DNA of 64,000 bases from Terrimonas sp. (GTDB lineage: Bacteria; Bacteroidota; Bacteroidia; Chitinophagales; Chitinophagaceae), in NCBI RefSeq assembly GCF_003075435.1, contig NZ_QCZJ01000009.1, forward strand, positions 62,001 to 126,000. The letters are read 5' to 3'. The notes under the pieces are model-generated. The model did not search any database. It saw only the letters and a list, made by a program, of their open reading frames with translations, and was not told the DNA's origin. The position numbers and the translations under genes were made by a program. Positions 37,757 through 46,505 of this stretch are shown here, piece by piece. How positions within the stretch are numbered: position 1 is the first letter of the stretch; every line of letters begins with the position of its first letter.

Positions 37757-38614
37757 ATGAAATTCATTCGGCTCCCTTTTACTTTCGCTATTGCAACTAT
37801 TGTATTATTCTCATGCGTATCAAAGAAAAAATTCCTTGAAGCAACAAATTCAATAAAAGCATTACAGCAGGACAGTCTTCAACTTGAATCAAGCCTTGCT
37901 ACAACCCGTGATAATTTAAGAGACAGCAAGCAGAAGCATGATGCATTGCAAAAGAAATATAATGATCTGCTGCAGGCAAGTAACCTGAAAGAAGAAGCAT
38001 TGAGTTCTACGCAAAAATTGCTTGAAAATACCACCAGCCAGCTTAATACCACCAAAGAAAAATTAAGCAGCAGCTCTCTTACCATCGAAGAACAACAAAA
38101 AAGATTGCAGGACCTGCAGAAACTGATAGATCAGCAGCGCAGTGTTGTTGAAAACCTGCATAAAACCATTGATAATGCACTTGGACAATATAAGGCTGAA
38201 GATTTAGACATATATGTGAAGAACGGAAAAGTATATGTTTCTCTGCAGGAGAAACTATTATTCAAATCGGGCAGTGCTGTAGTTGGAAAAGAAGGTACAG
38301 AAGCACTGGGAAAAATAGCCCAGGTGTTGAATACAGACCCCAAGATTCAGATACTGGTAGAAGGACATACAGACAGCATTCCCATTAGAAGAACATTTGA
38401 AGACAACTGGGCGCTGAGTACTGCAAGAGCTGTATCTATAGTTAGAATACTTACTACGAACTACCAGGTAGACCCTGCCAGGGTAATTGCTTCAGGCCAC
38501 AGTTATTTTGATCCGCGTGATACCAACGCGACTCCTGAAGGCAGATCCCTGAATCGTCGTACAGAAATAATACTTTCACCAAACCTCGATGAATTATATC
38601 GCTTAATGCAATAG
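37757..38614 (+). CDS. OmpA-family lipoprotein with coiled coil
   Basis: A 285-residue outer-membrane lipoprotein with lipobox VLFSC (Cys 20). A long coiled coil runs over about 28-145 (repeated LQ/LE heptads). A C-terminal OmpA domain binds peptidoglycan: LLFKSGSAVVGKEG (about 170-183), ILVEGHTDSIPI (about 198-209), NWALSTARAVSIVR and NRRTEIIL. Architecture is that of envelope tethers. It stands alone between two terminators. Confidence 0.92.
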   Translation: MKFIRLPFTFAIATIVLFSCVSKKKFLEATNSIKALQQDSLQLESSLATTRDNLRDSKQKHDALQKKYNDLLQASNLKEEALSSTQKLLENTTSQLNTTKEKLSSSSLTIEEQQKRLQDLQKLIDQQRSVVENLHKTIDNALGQYKAEDLDIYVKNGKVYVSLQEKLLFKSGSAVVGKEGTEALGKIAQVLNTDPKIQILVEGHTDSIPIRRTFEDNWALSTARAVSIVRILTTNYQVDPARVIASGHSYFDPRDTNATPEGRSLNRRTEIILSPNLDELYRLMQ

Positions 38615-38635
38615 TGTATAAAATACACTTTTTTG
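38613..38635 (+). terminator. Intrinsic terminator overlapping the stop codon of the OmpA gene
   Basis: Stem AGTGTAT/ATACACT with an AAA loop is followed by six Ts. The 5' arm begins inside the TAG stop codon. Confidence 0.85.
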
Positions 38636-38756
38636 GTTATTGCTGGCATAGGTGGAAAATAAGAACGAGGTACGAAAGCATGAATCTAAGCGACTGGCCG
38701 GGGTCGCGGTGCAGGATGCGCTAATCGTGCACGTAACAACTTTTTTCAGAGAGTAG

Positions 38757-40841
38757 CTAATACTTCAACTGTTCTTCCAGTATTTTCTTAAACACTTTGA
38801 ATTTATATTCATCCCATGCCCCGGCTACAGCCTGTATAAGCTCATTTAATTCCAACAGCTCATGATCCTGGAATTCTCCATTAATAAAATAAGCATACTC
38901 CCTGCCCAGGAAACCGTTCAGTTTTTTGAACAGCTCATGGTTATTTTCTGTTGTTATGATATTGCTGCTGACAGTTTCGCGAAATACCTTTTTCAATTTG
39001 GGTTCAGCATCCTGCTTTAAATCAGCAATAACAGTATTCACAAAATCAATGGAATTACCATTCCTGTATAAGGGATTGATCGTGTCAAGTGTTTTGTTGG
39101 CAATGTCGAGATATGCTGTCTGCTGTTCAGTTAAAGCTATATAGTGTTCGTATCTCAGTTTAAGTGATTCTCTCTCCGCGCCGGCTTTATGATAAAACAA
39201 ACGAAATACTTCTTTATCTGCATCACTCAATGATTTTTTCTGATTTGCTATATCGTCTTCCAGTTTTTTAATAACCGTTTGTGCGCCTGCGGCATTGTAC
39301 TTTTCCCCGTCAAAATCAAATGTCTTTGTATTAATCTGTTTTTCGGCAATGGCCTTTACAATATCAAGATCTGCTTCATTTTGTTTGATTGATTTGTATA
39401 AGGCTGCATTCTCATCTGTAAATATTTCTTCAAAAGTTTTTGCAGGAGCTGTAGCTAATATTTCACTGATATTCCAGTCTTTAATGTCAATATACCTTCC
39501 ATCATAAAACCCTTTATACACTTCGGGCAATCGGTATAAATCGCGATCCTTATGATATGATTCGTCAAATTCGTTTTTGTCATACAGTGCAGGCTCTTTT
39601 TCCAAACTAACATTTGCATAAATTTTAGCTGTCAGCATTTCCTGCCATTGCTCAGCGTTATCAAAAATGCTCCATGCCCTTGTAGTATCAGGCGCTTTGT
39701 TCATGCCCAGTTTATCTACACTGGCTTTTCTTTCCTCCAGCGTGGGATGGCTTGCCCATTGATTTTTAAAGTTTACCCGCGATGAAGAAAAGGATTGAAT
39801 GAACTGGTAAGAAATATCAGGCAGGTCTTTTGTAATATCCAGCTTGTGTTCTTTGGCAAGCGTTTGAAAAATGGTTAGCTGGTTGTTGAAAATATTCTTC
39901 GACTTTTTATGCTGCTTCAGCATTTCGCCTGCTTTGTTTAAAGCTGAATCATAACAATTCTGGGCAACTTCTATCCTGCTTAGTCCGGAAATAATATTAT
40001 TGCCGCCGGCAACACTTGCGGCAATCGCGTCTGCATGAAATTCCATTTCCCTGCTCAATCCCATATAATTTTTATTGATAAACCCATACATCCCTCTCAA
40101 TATCCATTGTATGCCCTGTGCTATTTTGCTGGTAACAATAGCAAGCAGGGCAAGCAGTCCATGTATATTTCCCCATGAGCTTAAAAAGCTGGTATAGCTG
40201 TTGTTCTCATAGAGCATATTATAAATCACCCGGTTTACATTATAAGTAAAGCTTCCCAGCTTCATGCTGCGCTGGCTGAAATGCCCGAATTCATGCGCCA
40301 TCACTGCCTTAAACTCGCTTACGTTTACGGAGTTAACCAACCCTAATCCTATCTCAAGATTTTTTCGTACCGGCAAAAACATGCTCCAGAAACTGGAATT
40401 ATAAAATACACATGCATTTACCTCTGGTGAAAGAAATATCTTTTTCGGGAACTGTGTATTGGTTTGCTGTGTTAATTCACGTATCAATGCAAATAAGCGG
40501 GGCTGATCGGCTTCTTTAATTTCCACCCTGCCGGGGTTTTCATTTTTGGAAACAGCAAATATGAATTTGACCAGGAAGAATATTACTGATCCGCCCACTG
40601 CAATCAGTCCAAGCCCGAGAATAATGGTGATCAGTCGTGGTAAAGCAACAATGATGGCTATACCCATATAAAAGCACGCGATGGCAAGCGCTACCGAAGC
40701 GGCTACCAACAGCAGGTAAACTATAAAAAATAAAATGATGGAGGATACAACCTTACCACCCTGTTTTTTAAATGATTCAGACACTTCAATGGTCTGCTGA
40801 CTGGTAACAGGCTGGTTAGCCGAATATGACAGCGTGTTCAT
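38757..40841 (-). CDS. M48 family metallopeptidase with long C-terminal extension
   Basis: A 694-residue protein. Membrane helices are near the N-terminus (about 30-60 and 65-95). The zinc motif HEFGH is at about 183-187, with the third ligand region MEFHADAIAA about 90 residues later, as in Ste24/HtpX-like enzymes. The C-terminal 300 residues are helical and charged, with no recognised domain; the family usually ends soon after the catalytic domain, so this extension is notable. The ATG at 40841 (MNTLSYS) is preferred over one eight codons upstream. Divergent from the ABC transporter gene. Confidence 0.85.
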   Translation of the reverse strand: MNTLSYSANQPVTSQQTIEVSESFKKQGGKVVSSIILFFIVYLLLVAASVALAIACFYMGIAIIVALPRLITIILGLGLIAVGGSVIFFLVKFIFAVSKNENPGRVEIKEADQPRLFALIRELTQQTNTQFPKKIFLSPEVNACVFYNSSFWSMFLPVRKNLEIGLGLVNSVNVSEFKAVMAHEFGHFSQRSMKLGSFTYNVNRVIYNMLYENNSYTSFLSSWGNIHGLLALLAIVTSKIAQGIQWILRGMYGFINKNYMGLSREMEFHADAIAASVAGGNNIISGLSRIEVAQNCYDSALNKAGEMLKQHKKSKNIFNNQLTIFQTLAKEHKLDITKDLPDISYQFIQSFSSSRVNFKNQWASHPTLEERKASVDKLGMNKAPDTTRAWSIFDNAEQWQEMLTAKIYANVSLEKEPALYDKNEFDESYHKDRDLYRLPEVYKGFYDGRYIDIKDWNISEILATAPAKTFEEIFTDENAALYKSIKQNEADLDIVKAIAEKQINTKTFDFDGEKYNAAGAQTVIKKLEDDIANQKKSLSDADKEVFRLFYHKAGAERESLKLRYEHYIALTEQQTAYLDIANKTLDTINPLYRNGNSIDFVNTVIADLKQDAEPKLKKVFRETVSSNIITTENNHELFKKLNGFLGREYAYFINGEFQDHELLELNELIQAVAGAWDEYKFKVFKKILEEQLKY

Positions 40842-40888
40842 ATTATAAGGGTTTAGGTAACACAACTTAAAAAAAAAGAAACGAATAA

Positions 40889-40908
40889 AAAAAGCATTTA
40901 TGCTTTTT
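40889..40908. repeat. 9-bp inverted repeat in the divergent promoter region
   Basis: AAAAAGCAT/ATGCTTTTT with a 2-nt centre lies between the divergent M48 and ABC transporter starts, just upstream of the putative -7 element at 40918. It may be an operator. Confidence 0.4.
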
Positions 40909-40917
40909 AAGAAATGA

Positions 40918-40925
40918 TAATTTTG
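40918..40925 (+). promoter_or_regulatory. Putative -7 promoter element for the ABC transporter
   Basis: TAATTTTG followed by CCGGC fits TAnnTTTG and lies about 44 bp before the ATG at 40969. Confidence 0.5.
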
Positions 40926-40968
40926 CCGGCGTCAGGAAACTCATTCACTCAGCTTTACATATTCTTAC

Positions 40969-42834
40969 ATGGCAAAATCAAGAAGGGATAATAATGGTAA
41001 CGACGCATCGCCCAAGGCTAAGATCTCCCGGGAAAATATTTCACAGGCGCTGAGTCTTTTTAAATACCTCAAACCCTACCGCATAAAATTTGTTTGGGCA
41101 TTACTGTTCATAGCTTTATCAGCTTTTACAACAAGCCTGTTCCCATTGTTCTTAGGCAAGATGATTGATGCCGCAGTGCCGGGAACGACCATTCCTGTTG
41201 CCGGTAATACCGGTGGCTTGGGATTGGATTTAAAAAATATTCACTGGAGCGTGAATACTACACTGCTGTTTATATTCCTGCAGTTAGGTGCACAAACCAT
41301 TTTCTCTTTTATGCGGGTATACCTGCTTACCGAAATTGGCGAAAAAGGACTGGCAAGAATGCGACAGGATGTATACAGTAAATTGCTGAGTATGCCCATG
41401 TCGTTTTACGCGGAGAAAAGAGTGGGGGAACTGAGCAACAGGATATCTTCTGACCTCTCGCAGATACAGGACGCCATCTCTTTCACCTTTGCTGAATTTT
41501 TGCGTGCGGTATTTACTTTGATCATCGGGTTGTTTTTTATTTTCTGGGTAAGTACAAAACTTGCGCTGATCATGCTGGCGGTAGTGCCGGTGGTTGCTGT
41601 CCTCGCCGTTGTATTTGGTTCACGCATCAGGAAAATGTCCGGTAAAGCCCAGGATCAGTTGGCAGAAAGCGGCACTATAGTGCAGGAAACATTCCAGGGC
41701 ATTGCCATTGTAAAAGCGTTTACAAATGAATATTATGAAATTGCCCGTTACGCAAAGAGTATTTACGCTGTTGTGCAAACTGCCATTACCAATGCCCGTT
41801 ACCGCGGAGCGTTTATCGCGTTTATGATATTCAGCGTATTTGGCGGTATTGCTTTTGTGATGTGGAACGGTATTAATATGGTGCAGGCAGGTGAGCTTAA
41901 GATTGGATTACTGGTAATGTTTGTAATTTTTTCTGTTTTGGTGGGAACAACCTTTGCCGGCTTTGCAGATATGTTCAGTCAGCTGCAAAAAACATTGGGC
42001 GCCACGCAAAGCATCCGCGAAATATTGCGCAGCGACGGAGAGCCTGTTGCATTAAATGATATCATGGTTGAACCTGCTTTTACATTGCACGGTAATGTAA
42101 CATTTGATCATATTGCTTTCAGCTACCCTTCAAGAAAAGATGTGCAGGTATTAAAAGATATTTCGTTGACCGCCAACAATGGAGAACAAATTGCGCTTGT
42201 GGGTCCGAGTGGCGCAGGCAAAAGTACCATCACTTCATTATTGCTCCGCTTTTATAAACCAGATAGCGGCACCATTTTTTTTGATGGTAAACCTGCCGCG
42301 GCTTTTCCTTTATCTCAGTTGCGTAAACAAATGGCTTTGGTGCCGCAGGATATTATTTTATTTGGCGGAACCATTAAAGAAAATATCGCTTACGGAAAGC
42401 CTGGCGCTACCGATGCGGAAATTATAGCGGCGGCAGAAAAAGCAAACGCGCATTTATTCATTTCTTCTTTTCCTGAAAAATATGATACTGTAGTTGGGGA
42501 GCATGGCATGAAGCTGAGCGGCGGGCAACGGCAGCGTGTTGCTATTGCAAGAGCAATTTTAAAAAATCCTTCCATACTTATATTAGATGAAGCTACTTCC
42601 TCGCTTGACAGTGAAAGTGAACAACTGGTACAGGAAGCATTGGAGAACCTTATGAAAGGAAGAACATCTTTTGTAATAGCGCACAGGCTTTCAACCATCC
42701 GCAACGCAGATAAAATTATGGTGATAGATAAAGGCGTTATTGCAGAATCAGGCACACATAATGAACTGATGAATAGAAACGGTTTATACAGGAGGCTGAA
42801 TGAAATGCAGTTTGATATCAGCGAGCTGACTTAG
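40969..42834 (+). CDS. ABC transporter, fused permease-ATPase (MsbA/LmrA-like)
   Basis: A 621-residue half-transporter. The six-TM exporter domain covers about 35-345 and the ATPase domain carries Walker A VGPSGAGKST (about 411-420), signature LSGGQRQR (about 516), Walker B ILILDEATSSLD and the switch His in VIAHRLSTI. Closest architecture is lipid or multidrug exporters of the MsbA type. It is monocistronic or at most followed by the SDR gene 91 bp downstream. Substrate unknown. Confidence 0.9.
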   Translation: MAKSRRDNNGNDASPKAKISRENISQALSLFKYLKPYRIKFVWALLFIALSAFTTSLFPLFLGKMIDAAVPGTTIPVAGNTGGLGLDLKNIHWSVNTTLLFIFLQLGAQTIFSFMRVYLLTEIGEKGLARMRQDVYSKLLSMPMSFYAEKRVGELSNRISSDLSQIQDAISFTFAEFLRAVFTLIIGLFFIFWVSTKLALIMLAVVPVVAVLAVVFGSRIRKMSGKAQDQLAESGTIVQETFQGIAIVKAFTNEYYEIARYAKSIYAVVQTAITNARYRGAFIAFMIFSVFGGIAFVMWNGINMVQAGELKIGLLVMFVIFSVLVGTTFAGFADMFSQLQKTLGATQSIREILRSDGEPVALNDIMVEPAFTLHGNVTFDHIAFSYPSRKDVQVLKDISLTANNGEQIALVGPSGAGKSTITSLLLRFYKPDSGTIFFDGKPAAAFPLSQLRKQMALVPQDIILFGGTIKENIAYGKPGATDAEIIAAAEKANAHLFISSFPEKYDTVVGEHGMKLSGGQRQRVAIARAILKNPSILILDEATSSLDSESEQLVQEALENLMKGRTSFVIAHRLSTIRNADKIMVIDKGVIAESGTHNELMNRNGLYRRLNEMQFDISELT

Positions 42835-42925
42835 CCGTTAGTTTGTGTTGGATAGCAGGGCTTAAATTAAAGGTTACAGGTTACACGATTGATGACAACG
42901 AAATACGCTTAACACAACAGTATTT

Positions 42926-43657
42926 ATGAAAGTAATTTCTCCATCTGTGTTGATTCTTGGCGCTAATGCTGATGTGGCAAAGGCAGCCATTCCCATGTAT
43001 ATTGCTAAAGGGTATGGAGTAATTGCTGCATCGCGAAGCACAGGCGAATTGCAGGAATTTGCACTGAAACGTCAATATAGCATGTCACAAATGACGGTAC
43101 TGTATTTTGATGCTGCGGCATTTGAAACGCACCAGGTATTTTATGATAATCTTCCGGCAAAACCTGCTATAGTTGTGTATGCGGCAGGATTTTTAAAAAA
43201 TAATGAAGAAGCATTACGAGATTGGAAAGGGAGCTTTAATATGATGAAAGTGCATTATTGCGGAGCGGTATCTATACTCAATATTATTGCGATGGATGAA
43301 TCCAATCAAAATTTAAAAAGGATTATCGGGGTATCCTCTCTTTCGGGTGTGCGTGGGCGTAAGAGCAACTTTATTTATGGCAGTACCAAATCTGCCTTTA
43401 CACAATACCTTGCCGGGTTAAGGCAATATTTATTTAGCAGGAATATACAGGTGAATGTAATTGTAGCCGGTTATATCCAAAGTAAAATGACTGCCGGTCT
43501 CGACCTTCCCGAATCCCTCATGCTTGAACCATCATTTATTGCAAAGGCAGTGGTCAATGCCGGGCGGAGTTTTGTTATTGTTCCCGGGTTTAAGTGGAAA
43601 ATGATTTATCATATATTGCGGCTGATGCCGGAAAGGCTGGTAGCGAAGCTGCCGTGA
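42926..43657 (+). CDS. Short-chain dehydrogenase/reductase
   Basis: A 243-residue SDR. The N-terminal cofactor loop is ILGANADVAKAA (about 10-21), where the usual GxxxGxG is altered to G-A-N-A-D-V-A. The catalytic triad is visible as Ser in GVSSLSG (about 136), Tyr in FIYGSTKSA (about 152) with Lys four residues later. This variant cofactor loop occurs in some sugar-lipid-related SDRs, but no substrate can be assigned from sequence. Confidence 0.82.
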   Translation: MKVISPSVLILGANADVAKAAIPMYIAKGYGVIAASRSTGELQEFALKRQYSMSQMTVLYFDAAAFETHQVFYDNLPAKPAIVVYAAGFLKNNEEALRDWKGSFNMMKVHYCGAVSILNIIAMDESNQNLKRIIGVSSLSGVRGRKSNFIYGSTKSAFTQYLAGLRQYLFSRNIQVNVIVAGYIQSKMTAGLDLPESLMLEPSFIAKAVVNAGRSFVIVPGFKWKMIYHILRLMPERLVAKLP

Positions 43658-43680
43658 TGAGGTTCCTGTAACCGCTTTCC

Positions 43681-44255
43681 GTCATTTCGATCGAGCCAAC
43701 ACGAACACTGTAGTTTAATCACTCTTATGCGAGGGAGAAACCTGCCGGGCATTCGTACTGCTGTTCATCTTTTGCACTACAGCCCAACAGATTTACCTTC
43801 GGTGAGAAAAGTTCTCACCCGGCGTAACATGGTTTGAATTCACTACAACTGGAGGGCTCTGTCGAAATGACGAGGGTGTTCCGTCCTTTCGACCAAGCCA
43901 ACACGGGTTCTGTAGTTTAATCGCTGGTTTGCGAGGGAGAAATCTGCCGGGCATTCGTACTGCTGTTCATCTTTTGCACTACAGCCCAACAGATTTACCT
44001 TCGGTGAGAAAAGTTCTCACCCGGCGTAACATGGTTTGAATTCACTACAACTGGAGGGCTCTGTCGAAATGACGAGGGTGTTCCGTCCTTTCGACCAAGC
44101 CAACACGGGTTCTGTAGTTTAATCGCTGGTTTGCGAGGGAGAAATCTGCCAGGCATTTGTACTAATGCTCAACATCTGCACTACTGCCCAACAGATTTCT
44201 CTCCCGCCGCAAGATGCTTTTAATTTAATTTTCAGAATGGCGGGATCGAAATGAC
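43681..44255. repeat. Three tandem copies of a 202-bp palindromic repeat with 12-bp inverted ends
   Basis: Copies begin at 43681, 43883 and 44085 with an exact 202-bp period. Copies 1 and 2 are virtually identical over their last 150 bases; copy 3 diverges in its second half. The outer ends are GTCATTTCGATC (43681-43692) and its exact inverse (44244-44255). Internal arms include GAGGGAGAAATCTG against CAGATTTCTCTCCC and the hairpin GGTGAGAA-AAG-TTCTCACC. No reading frame is conserved. It looks like a MITE/REP-type element that duplicated in tandem. The remaining 44256-44391 shows no gene. Confidence 0.85.
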
Positions 44256-44391
44256 GGCGAGAGTGTTTGTATTTTGCCGTCAGCACTAAGGCAAAGTTTG
44301 TAATTTTTGAACCACACGGTCATTATGCTACCGTACCTATAGGAAACGGAATCTCAATTCCCTCATCAACTTTCTTTTATTGTAATACCTT

Positions 44392-45003
44392 TTAAGTAGC
44401 TGATACCACCCTGCCATTCTTTACACATTCACCCACATGCGTTACCTCCCTTACATCAATAAGGTGCGCGGCTTCTACCAGCTTTATTAAATGGATGCAC
44501 ACCGTTAGCGGGGCTGTTATAGCAGTAGTATCACTGTTCAGGGCATATTCTACAACCTGCTCCCAGCACTGCTGCCAGTTGTTGAGCGACCGGTAGCTGA
44601 AAAACTGTTGAAATACCCTGTAGGGATCACTGTATTCTTTTTCAGACAGGAAGCGCGGAAACTCCTTCCACGCATCAGCGCTAACGTAATGGCTGCAATA
44701 GTATTTTTTATGGAAAAGCTCTTCTTTTTTAATAGTAACTGCGCTGTGCTTTGTATGCCTCAAAGCATGGGCGGCTTGTATAAGCGAGCGGATGAGTTTG
44801 CTGTATAAAAGTATATCGGCAGGTGAATCTCCTTTGTATACACCTGCCCCGCTGGCATGGCATACGAGCTTTTTGATGAGCCTGCGAAAGTGGTGCACAT
44901 GGGCTTCGGCAAAGAAGTGGGCGATTACCTGGTAAGGGTTTGTAATGCATTCACAGAGCCAGCATTGGGTGGTAAACGGGTCTTTGTGGTGCTTGGTTTT
45001 CAT
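44392..45003 (-). CDS. Hypothetical protein, unknown family
   Basis: A 203-residue protein rich in His and Cys near the N-terminus (TQCWLCECITNPYQVIAHFF, then HVHHFRRLIKKLVCHASGAG) and helical throughout; no signal peptide or TM helix. I recognise no domain. The C-x2-C-x-C and H-x-H-H spacing could bind metal but is not a known motif. It follows the 160-residue unknown gene after 50 bp on the same strand and probably forms an operon with it, at the edge of the accessory region. Confidence 0.55.
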   Translation of the reverse strand: MKTKHHKDPFTTQCWLCECITNPYQVIAHFFAEAHVHHFRRLIKKLVCHASGAGVYKGDSPADILLYSKLIRSLIQAAHALRHTKHSAVTIKKEELFHKKYYCSHYVSADAWKEFPRFLSEKEYSDPYRVFQQFFSYRSLNNWQQCWEQVVEYALNSDTTAITAPLTVCIHLIKLVEAAHLIDVREVTHVGECVKNGRVVSAT

Positions 45004-45030
45004 CTTTTTGTTTTTAGGTGAGGCTTAGAC

Positions 45031-45063
45031 AGACCTATAAGGTTTTAGAAACCTTATAGGTCT
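45031..45063. repeat. Perfect 15-bp inverted repeat with 3-nt loop
   Basis: AGACCTATAAGGTTT at 45031-45045 is exactly inverted at 45049-45063 around TAG. The right arm contains the TAA stop codon of the 160-residue gene. There is no T run on either side, so it resembles a REP-type palindrome or a processing hairpin between two genes more than an intrinsic terminator. Confidence 0.8.
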
Positions 45064-45536
45064 TGCGGCGGCAGCAGTATGCCGGGGAAGGCGGTGATGA
45101 TCTCTCCGCCGGTGCTGGTAATGACCGTAATGGTGGTTACGGTATTGCCCGAAGTATCGTGTCCGAGCGGCGTGCCGGTATCCAGTACCCGCTGCAGGTG
45201 GGGACTGCACGGAATAAGTTGTGGCGGTTGCTGGCAGGCATCTCTTATGCAGGCTACAATTTGCGGTATGGGTATGGTAAACTTGCCGGTAAGCGGGTGG
45301 CGCGGTACTTTGTAATAATGCCGCTCCAGTATATGCGCCAGGGCTTTGCTGCTCAGGTAGGAGCCTTTGCGCAGCAGCTTTTTACGGTGCTTTACGGGCA
45401 GTTGCCATATAAGCCCCTCCTGCAATTGCTGCAGCCAGCTTTGGGTATCTGCCAGCAGGAACAGGGCCTGCAGCCATTGGGTTTCGTTAAAATGGATGTT
45501 GGTGTTTTGTGCAGGTGTGGCAACGGCGTTGTTCAT
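45054..45536 (-). CDS. Hypothetical protein, unknown family
   Basis: A 160-residue protein. The first half is amphipathic-helical (FNETQWLQALFLLADTQSWL at about 16-35, then basic KHRKKLLRKG) and the second half is Pro/Thr-rich with beta character (NTVTTITVITSTGGEIITAF). No signal peptide. An antisense frame of nearly equal length exists, but its composition looks like a shadow. Upstream partner of the 203-residue unknown gene; the operon is preceded by a structured region at 45614-45674. Confidence 0.5.
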   Translation of the reverse strand: MNNAVATPAQNTNIHFNETQWLQALFLLADTQSWLQQLQEGLIWQLPVKHRKKLLRKGSYLSSKALAHILERHYYKVPRHPLTGKFTIPIPQIVACIRDACQQPPQLIPCSPHLQRVLDTGTPLGHDTSGNTVTTITVITSTGGEIITAFPGILLPPQDL

Positions 45537-45613
45537 AACAAAAAGTTTTAGGCTGGCACCCGCACAAAAAAGGCGTGGCGCTCAACTTACCGACTTGAGG
45601 TACTGGTATACCC

Positions 45614-45674
45614 ACACACGGATAAGAGAGCTCACGCCTAGGTCGTGAGCCATTCTGCTTATCATCTCGTGTGT
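45614..45674. repeat. Interrupted multi-stem inverted repeat
   Basis: Nested arms ACACACG/CGTGTGT, GATAAG/CTTATC and GCTCACG/CGTGAGC enclose a CCTAGGT loop. The three stems are in register, so RNA from either strand could fold into one long interrupted hairpin. It lies upstream of the minus-strand unknown pair. The remaining 45537-45845 has no gene. Confidence 0.65.
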
Positions 45675-45845
45675 TAAAAATTACCAGTTTTCAAGTCGAG
45701 ATTCAAAGCGAATGCTTCAAATGATTTTATGAAGTAATCGCTAAAATAATTTCTATTGCGAATATAAGAACAAATATTTGATCGTAGTCCAAAAAGACCA
45801 CAATATTTTTTTAAACTATTCTCACCTTACAGCAAATATTTGAGC

Positions 45846-46088
45846 ATGGATAAAAATCTTGCTGATAAATTTCTATCGGAGTTGGGAAACAAGCTGGCTA
45901 CTTTCCGAAAACGGAAAAATTTAAGCTATAGAAAACTAGCTCAACTATGCAGTGTTGATCACAGTAAAATCAGCAAAATTGAAAAGGGTCAAATCAATGC
46001 ACAAATGCTAACCATACTTGAACTTGCTAAAGGTTTAGGCATTCACCCCAAAAAGCTGCTGGATTTTGAGTTTGAGTTTGAGGATTGA
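45846..46088 (+). CDS. XRE-family helix-turn-helix regulator
   Basis: An 80-residue protein consisting almost entirely of a Cro/C1-type HTH: LATFRKRKNLSYRKLAQLCS (about 17-36), VDHSKISKIEKGQIN (37-51), MLTILELAKGLGIHPKKLLDF. The ATG at 45846 is used; an in-frame TTG lies two codons before it. Small stand-alone XRE proteins often control neighbouring mobile or conflict genes; here the AAA+ ATPase/S8 protease pair lies 420 bp downstream. Confidence 0.88.
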   Translation: MDKNLADKFLSELGNKLATFRKRKNLSYRKLAQLCSVDHSKISKIEKGQINAQMLTILELAKGLGIHPKKLLDFEFEFED

Positions 46089-46157
46089 ATTTATACGCAA
46101 TAGTTTTGATGTTACCCCCGTATTTCCGTGATATAATATTATGTTGGCTGTGCTTTT

Positions 46158-46289
46158 CTATTCAATTTTTCTAACAACTTCATTCATTGTGTAATGGTCA
46201 AACTGTTTACCTAATTCAGTAAGTTCATAACTATCTTCATCGTCAAAGGCAGACTTCAAAGTTCCGTTCGTAGACTTTTTTCTTGTGTT
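46158..46289 (-). pseudogene. C-terminal remnant of an unidentified gene
   Basis: The minus strand has an open stretch of about 43 codons, bounded upstream by an in-frame TAA and with no usable start, that reads AFDDEDSYELTELGKQFDHY then TMNEVVRKIE and a stop. The protein-like character suggests the tail of a deleted gene. The rest of 46089-46505 holds AT-rich sequence without a gene. Confidence 0.5.
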
Positions 46290-46505
46290 TTATTTTAAGA
46301 AATTTCCATAGTAATCCGTTCTTCTAAATTGCCTAATTACACCTTCTAAAGCTTAAAAAATTGTTGATCTGACTGTAACAAACTAAAAAACAATGGATAT
46401 TACAATAAAAAAACTGAGATAAAAATATCATATTCGTAAAACGGATGCAATGGTATCATAAAATTTATATCTTTATTCATATTTCCAATTTGGAAGTAAA
46501 TCATA

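Noticed and set aside
43681-44255. CRISPR array
   Set aside because: The repeat units are 202 bp and contiguous, without unique spacers, and no cas genes are near.
45063-45551. A 162-residue plus-strand frame opposite the 160-residue unknown gene
   Set aside because: It is completely antisense to the minus-strand frame, and its Gly/Arg/Gln-rich composition without hydrophobic core pattern looks like a shadow. The minus-strand protein has normal helix periodicity.
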